From positions 1 to 35,960 of the forward strand of contig JAIMAN010000025.1 of NCBI GenBank assembly GCA_023511915.1: a stretch of DNA of 35,960 nt, in the 5' to 3' direction. The DNA is from Armatimonadota bacterium (GTDB lineage: Bacteria; Armatimonadota; Fimbriimonadia; Fimbriimonadales; GBS-DC). The translations under genes were made by a program, and so were the position numbers. Each line of letters opens with the position of its first letter. Position 1 is the stretch's first letter. Of the stretch, positions 32,083 through 35,960 are shown in pieces. Under the pieces are notes generated by a model. It worked only from the letters and a program-made list of their open reading frames with translations, did not search any database and was not told where the DNA came from.

Positions 32083-34179
32083 ATGCGCGTACCCATCGAG
32101 TGGCTAAAGGACTTTGTGCAGGTAGACCTGTCGCCTGACGACCTCGCTGAGCGGCTGACGATGGCGGGGCTGGAAGTGGAATCGGTGGAAGACACCCCGT
32201 ATGGCGCGGTGCTGGCGATGTATATCACGCCCAATCGCGGCGACTGCCTGAGCATTTTCGGCATCGCGCGGGAGGTCTACGCCCTGTTGGGCGAGGCGGC
32301 GCGCCCGACCGAGCTGTTCCACCGCCTGAACGCGCAGATTCTGAACCCGCCGTCTGCCAAGCCGCTGGACGCCGCACAGTACGCCCGCGTAGAGATTCGC
32401 GACCCCGACCTGTGCCCGCGCTACGCTGCGCGCGTCATTCGCGACATCAAGCCCATCCCCGCGCCCGCCTATGTGCAGAACCGCCTGCTGGCGGCGGGCA
32501 TGCGCCCCATCAACGCCATCGTGGACGCCACCAACTATGTGATGCTGGAACTCGGACAGCCCCTGCACGCTTTTGACCTGCACACCCTCAAGGGGCATCA
32601 GATTATCGTGCGCCGCGCCGAGCCAGGCGAGCGCATCACCACGCTGGACGGGCAGGAACACCCGCTGGAGCCGAGCCTGCTGATGATCTGCGACGCGGAG
32701 CGACCCGTCGCCGTCGCAGGCGTCATGGGCGGCGCAGAGACCGAAGTCACCGACGACACGCGCCACATCCTGATGGAATCGGCGCACTTCAGCCCGACCT
32801 CCATCCGCGCCACCGCCCGCAAACTCGGATTGCGCACCGAGTCGTCGTACCGCTTCGAGCGGTTCGTTGACCCGAACCTCGTGATTGTGGCGCAGCATCG
32901 CGTGTGCGAGTTGCTGGAGGGGTGGACGGGCGTCGCCGCCGTGCCAGGCGTGATCGATGTCTACCCGCGCCCGTTCGAGACGCGCCCGCTGACCGTGCGC
33001 TTGGCGCGCGCGTCGCGGCTGCTGGGCTTCGAGGTGAGCGCAGACGAGGCGCACGCTGTGCTGGAGCGGCTGAACCTGCGCCCTGAACCCATCGAGGGCG
33101 GCTACCGCGTGCAGGTTCCCCCCTACCGCGCCGACCTGCAGCGCGAGGAAGACCTCATCGAGGAGCTGGGGCGCATTCTCGGCTACGAGCGCATCCCCGC
33201 TGTCCCGCCTGCAGGCTACACGACACAGGGCAAGGACAGCCCCGAAGGCGCGTTCGCCGAGCGCGTGCGCGCCGTTCTACTCAGCGCGGGTCTGCAGGAA
33301 ATCGTCGGGCACACGCTGGAAGCCCCGTCCCCGTTGCAGAGCGGTGGCGAGGGCGTCGGCGAGTTGATGTACCAGCCCGTGCCGCTACAGAACCCGATGA
33401 GCGAGGACCTCAGCTGCCTGCGCCACTCGCTGATGTCGAGCCTCGTGCGCGCCGCCGACCATAACCGCCGTCGCAACCGCCGCGACCTGCACCTGTTCGA
33501 AATCGGGCGCGTGTTCGCCCAAGACGAGCAAGGCAACTACCACGAATGGACGCACCTGGGCATCCTGATGACGGGGCTGCTGCACGCGCCGCACTGGGCG
33601 AGCAAGCCCCAGCCCGCAGACTTCTACGCGCTCAAGGGCATAGTGGAGCATCTGCTTGCCGAGCTGGGCATTCAGGCGCGGTTTGTACCTGCCGACGGGC
33701 GCGACCATCGCCTGCACCCTGCCCGCGCCGCCTATGTGCATGACGCCGATGACCAGCGGCTGGGCATCCTGGGCGAGCTGCACCCCGAACTGCAGCGTCA
33801 GTACGAGTTCCGTCAGCGCGTCTACTTGGCGGAGTTCGGGCTGAACGCGCTGATGCGTGCCGCGGCGCACACGGTGCGCTACCGTCCGCTGCCTGCCTTC
33901 CCGCCCGTGCTGCGCGATATTGCGATTGTGGTTGCGCAGAGCGTCCCCTACGCCGCGCTGGAGGCAACCATCCGCGAAGCGGGCGGCGCGTGGCTGGAGT
34001 CGCTGCGCCTCTTTGACCGCTACACAGGCGCGCCCGTGCACGAAGGACATCACAGCCTCGCCTTCTCGCTCGTGTTCCGCGATCCCACCCGCACCCTCAC
34101 CGACGAGGAGGTCAACGCGCGCGTAGAAGCCATCTTCACCGCGTTGGAGACCCAGCACGGCGCACAGCGCAGGGCATAA
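32083..34179 (+). CDS. pheT: Phenylalanyl-tRNA synthetase beta subunit, short form
   Basis: The protein has 698 residues, about 100 fewer than usual. MRVPIEWLKDFVQVDLSPDDLAERLTMAGLEVESVEDTPYGAVLAMYITPNRGDCLSIFGIAREV shows that the normal EMAP-II/OB tRNA-binding domain, expected between GLEVE and NRPDCLS, is gone. The B3/B4 editing region (DATNYVMLELGQPLHAFD; GVMGGAETEVTDDTRHILMESAHF; RTESSYRFERFVDP) and the B5 domain follow. A core with NPMSEDLSCLRHSLMSSLVRAADHNRRR comes next. The FDX-ACB domain ends it (YRPLPAFPPVLRDIAIVVAQSVPYAALE). It joins with the alpha subunit to charge tRNA-Phe. pheS is not next to it. Confidence 0.95.
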   Translation: MRVPIEWLKDFVQVDLSPDDLAERLTMAGLEVESVEDTPYGAVLAMYITPNRGDCLSIFGIAREVYALLGEAARPTELFHRLNAQILNPPSAKPLDAAQYARVEIRDPDLCPRYAARVIRDIKPIPAPAYVQNRLLAAGMRPINAIVDATNYVMLELGQPLHAFDLHTLKGHQIIVRRAEPGERITTLDGQEHPLEPSLLMICDAERPVAVAGVMGGAETEVTDDTRHILMESAHFSPTSIRATARKLGLRTESSYRFERFVDPNLVIVAQHRVCELLEGWTGVAAVPGVIDVYPRPFETRPLTVRLARASRLLGFEVSADEAHAVLERLNLRPEPIEGGYRVQVPPYRADLQREEDLIEELGRILGYERIPAVPPAGYTTQGKDSPEGAFAERVRAVLLSAGLQEIVGHTLEAPSPLQSGGEGVGELMYQPVPLQNPMSEDLSCLRHSLMSSLVRAADHNRRRNRRDLHLFEIGRVFAQDEQGNYHEWTHLGILMTGLLHAPHWASKPQPADFYALKGIVEHLLAELGIQARFVPADGRDHRLHPARAAYVHDADDQRLGILGELHPELQRQYEFRQRVYLAEFGLNALMRAAAHTVRYRPLPAFPPVLRDIAIVVAQSVPYAALEATIREAGGAWLESLRLFDRYTGAPVHEGHHSLAFSLVFRDPTRTLTDEEVNARVEAIFTALETQHGAQRRA

Positions 34180-34198
34180 AGGCAGCGTCCCGTTGGGG

Positions 34199-34204
34199 TA
34201 CTAT
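34199..34204 (+). promoter_or_regulatory. -10 box upstream of the small TPR-like gene
   Basis: GGGGTACTAT is followed by a 44-base leader and GGGAGGG before the ATG at 34249. The same GGTACTAT form occurs at 6175-6182. Confidence 0.35.
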
Positions 34205-34248
34205 CTTCCCCGTAGGCGGCGCAACCTTGCCCGCCAATGGGAGGGCAT

Positions 34249-34565
34249 ATGCTTTTCCGCAAGAGTCCCGAACAGCTCATGTCCGAAGCGGAGCAAGCGC
34301 TGGACAGCTCGACTTTCGGAAGGCGTCGAGAATTGCTGACCATCTGCTGCGCCTGAACCATACCGCTGGCTTCGAGTATAAGGCGCGTGCGCTGTGGGGG
34401 ATGAACCGACTACTGGACGCGATTGCAGTCTTGGAACGCGGCGTCGCAGTCGCCCCACAGGTGTGGATTCTGTGGGAGTATTTGGGGCACTACCTCGTGC
34501 AGGGCGAGCCGAAGGGCGTCGTGCGCACACAGGGAGGCTACATCTTCTTTCAAGAGGAGGGCTAA
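34249..34565 (+). pseudogene. Small TPR-like protein gene, frameshifted
   Basis: The ATG at 34249 (GGGAGGG upstream) gives MLFRKSPEQLMSEAEQALDS and then runs out of frame. The sensible continuation is in another frame: LDFRKASRIADHLLRLNHTAGFEYKARALWGMNRLLDAIAVLERGVAVAPQVWILWEYLGHYL, which has the alternating helices of two tetratricopeptide repeats. Adding one base near 34303-34312 joins them into a 105-residue protein. The last 20 residues (GEPKGVVRTQGGYIFFQEEG) do not look like TPR and suggest truncation too. The gene is probably decaying, unless the base is a sequencing loss. Confidence 0.55.
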
Positions 34566-34698
34566 CCACCCCGTAGTCGCTTCAGCTCCGCCTCCAATTC
34601 GGCGACGCGCCGTTCTGGTCGCGTTCCCGCTCCGCCATCATCGGCGTCGGGTGTTCTACGGGGCGCGTCTCGGTGGGCGCGGCTGCTGTTTTCGCCAT
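34562..34698 (-). pseudogene. Small coiled-coil remnant, frameshifted
   Basis: On the minus strand an ATG nine bases after TATACT (34713-34708) opens MAKTAAAPTETRPVEHPTPMMAERERDQ. Shifting frame near 34610-34625 continues as ERRVAELEAELKRLRGG and stops at 34562, overlapping the TAA of the opposing TPR-like gene. The tail resembles the short coiled C-terminus many Uma2 proteins carry, and the start resembles Uma2 leaders, so it may be an Uma2 gene with its core deleted. The evidence is thin. Confidence 0.3.
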
Positions 34699-34707
34699 CG
34701 CGCCCAC

Positions 34708-34713
34708 AGTATA
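34708..34713 (-). promoter_or_regulatory. -10 box of the coiled-coil remnant
   Basis: On the minus strand GGGGTATACT ends nine bases before the ATG at 34698, in the leaderless layout. Confidence 0.4.
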
Positions 34714-34742
34714 CCCCCATAGCAGGAGGTTCGCAAATCGGG

Positions 34743-34748
34743 TAGAAT
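34743..34748 (+). promoter_or_regulatory. -10 box of dnaN
   Basis: CGGGTAGAAT is followed by a leader of about 30 bases with GAGGAGAGGAGG before the ATG at 34783. No DnaA boxes were seen between 34180 and 34782. Confidence 0.5.
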
Positions 34749-34782
34749 CCCGTTCCTCACCAGAGGAGAGGAGGACATTCCC

Positions 34783-35874
34783 ATGAAAGTTCAGCTCAAC
34801 CGCAAGCAGTTTGATGATGCGTTAGGCGTAGTGGCGGGCGCGGCAGCCGCGCGCGCCTCGCTCCCAATCCTCAGCCATGTTTACATCGAGGCGCAGAGCG
34901 ACACCGTGCGTCTGGTCGGCAGCGACCTTGAGCAGTGGGTGGAGTGCCGTATTCCCGCGATGGTCGGCGAGGACGGCGCGACGACGCTGCCTGCACGCCT
35001 GCTGACCGACTTGGTCGGCTCGCTCGGCGGCGAGGACATCCACATCGAATCGGGCGAGCGCTACCAAGCCATATTGACCAGCGGCGATTCGCGCTACCAG
35101 CTAATGGGGCTGCCCGCCGAAGAGTACCCGCCCATCCCCGACATCGAGTCGCCCAGCGAACTCGCGCTGCCCGCCAAGCACTTCCTGGAGATGGTCGGCT
35201 CGGTGGAGTTCGCCGTGTCCAAAGAGGAGGCGCGCCAAGCGCTGACGGGCATCCGCATGGAGTTCGAGGGCGACACGCTGCGCTTGGTGGCGACCGACAC
35301 GCACCGCCTCGCCGTGCGCACGGCGCGTATCGATTCGGGCGCAGGCGAGCCGACCGCCGCGATTGTGCCTCTGAAAGCCATCCAGCTCGTGCAGAAAATC
35401 CCCGCAGGCGAGACGATTACCCTGCAGCTGGGGCAGCATCGCGCCGCGTTTCTGGGCGAGAACGCCGCCGTCTACACGCAGCTGATTGAGGGGCAGTACC
35501 CGAACTACCAGCGCGTGATTCCGCAGGAGTCCACCCGCCAGTGGACACTAATGACGCAGGACTTCCGCAACGCGCTGCGCCGTGCGTACCTGGTGGCGCG
35601 CAGCAACTCGAACAAGGTCTATCTGCGCACCGACGGCGAGAAGCTGGTGATTAGCGCGCGCGGCGATGTCGGCGAGGCGACCGAGCGGGTGGACTTGGTG
35701 CGCGTCGGCGACGACCTCGAAATCGCCTTCAACGCCCGCTACCTGCTCGATGTGCTGGAGGTGGTCAAGAGCGAGGGCGTCGTGCTGGAGCTGACCGAGG
35801 CGCTGCGCCCCGCCGTCGTCAAGCCCGCCGAACTGGACGACTACCTGTGCGTGATTATGCCGATGGCGCTCTAA
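34783..35874 (+). CDS. dnaN: DNA polymerase III beta subunit (sliding clamp)
   Basis: The protein has 363 residues, a normal length. Three clamp domains follow each other. MKVQLNRKQFDDALGVVAGAAAARASLPILSHVYIEA opens the first. SELALPAKHFLEMVGSVEFAVSKEEARQALTGIRMEF and VATDTHRLAVRTARI lie in the second. LIEGQYPNYQRVIPQ, then RRAYLVARSNSNKVYLRTDGEKLVISA and the C-terminal YLCVIMPMAL, form the third. As a dimeric ring it tethers polymerase to DNA. It stands alone here, without dnaA or recF, and is closed by a terminator. Confidence 0.97.
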   Translation: MKVQLNRKQFDDALGVVAGAAAARASLPILSHVYIEAQSDTVRLVGSDLEQWVECRIPAMVGEDGATTLPARLLTDLVGSLGGEDIHIESGERYQAILTSGDSRYQLMGLPAEEYPPIPDIESPSELALPAKHFLEMVGSVEFAVSKEEARQALTGIRMEFEGDTLRLVATDTHRLAVRTARIDSGAGEPTAAIVPLKAIQLVQKIPAGETITLQLGQHRAAFLGENAAVYTQLIEGQYPNYQRVIPQESTRQWTLMTQDFRNALRRAYLVARSNSNKVYLRTDGEKLVISARGDVGEATERVDLVRVGDDLEIAFNARYLLDVLEVVKSEGVVLELTEALRPAVVKPAELDDYLCVIMPMAL

Positions 35875-35881
35875 TCCTGAA

Positions 35882-35920
35882 GACCCCCTCCTTAAGGTTC
35901 CTTAAAGGGGTAGGTTTTTT
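35882..35920 (+). terminator. Rho-independent terminator of dnaN
   Basis: ACCCC at 35883-35887 pairs with GGGGT at 35907-35911, with TTAA/TTAA pairing and an internal bulge between them. A run of six T residues (35915-35920) follows. It begins about 10 bases after the dnaN stop. This is the only classical stem-plus-T-run terminator I see in the window. Confidence 0.7.
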
Positions 35921-35960
35921 CTCGCGCGGTTGGCATGGCGGGCGGGACGCCCGCGTTCCC

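Noticed and set aside
34180-34782. Possible origin of replication beside dnaN
   Set aside because: No TTATCCACA-like DnaA boxes or AT-rich element are present, and dnaA and recF are absent.
1-35960. CRISPR array near the Cas4-like nuclease
   Set aside because: No regularly spaced direct repeats were seen anywhere; the only direct repeats are the Uma2 tails.

Overview
The window is a GC-rich, gene-dense bacterial chromosome segment from a free-living, probably Gram-negative-type bacterium. Three type IV prepilin-like proteins carry the G|(F/L/W)T-x-x-E processing signal. Two of them keep a conserved C-terminal DGH motif, and there is a GH144/Glycoamylase-type hydrolase beside a LacI regulator. 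This mixture resembles Armatimonadota more than any other phylum I know, but that is an inference from family content. No 16S gene is present to confirm it.

Layout. 1-3175: LacI-type regulator (cut by the window edge), a small membrane protein, a prepilin and a Glycoamylase-family enzyme with TGATG or close junctions, apparently one carbohydrate operon. 3286-3361: tRNA-Ala(CGC) on the minus strand. 3446-6149: RemA-like protein, LytR-CpsA-Psr protein, prepilin-like protein and HD-domain protein. 6269-10786: two paralogous putative ABC exporter membrane proteins on either side of xerC and hslV. 10845-15304: a one-domain LuxR-type regulator, obgE, and a large UPF0182 membrane protein. 15305-18098: an accessory island with an Uma2 gene, two Uma2 tail remnants, an UPF0175/DUF3368 toxin-antitoxin-like pair and an AAA_14/DUF4143 ATPase. 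18152-24640: GAF protein, RecB/Cas4-like nuclease, FtsB-like protein, cupin, M28 peptidase and a long-chain acyl-CoA synthetase. 24674-25837: rpsP, khpA, rimM. 25884-28234: a visibly AT-richer module with a sigma-like factor behind an 11-G tract, a thioredoxin-like membrane protein, a prepilin and a cysteine-rich secreted protein. 28436-32035 (minus): endonuclease IV, a DUF3084 coiled-coil protein and a frameshifted beta-helix protein. 32083-35874: a pheT lacking the tRNA-binding OB domain, two small broken genes and dnaN with a terminator.

Regulation. Nearly every transcription unit starts with a GG-preceded -10 box, GGTAYAAT or a close variant. In about a dozen cases on both strands the box lies only 5-9 nt before the start codon. 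Such transcripts would have almost no 5' leader, while internal operon genes carry good Shine-Dalgarno sequences or 1-8 nt stop/start overlaps.

The most unusual items are the shortened PheT, the Uma2-tail direct repeats that bracket small gene cassettes, the poly-G tract that could phase-shift a sigma-like gene, the AT-rich pilin/Cys-rich module, and the paired exporter paralogs of which one has lost its membrane core. All calls are from reading the sequence; no database search was possible.
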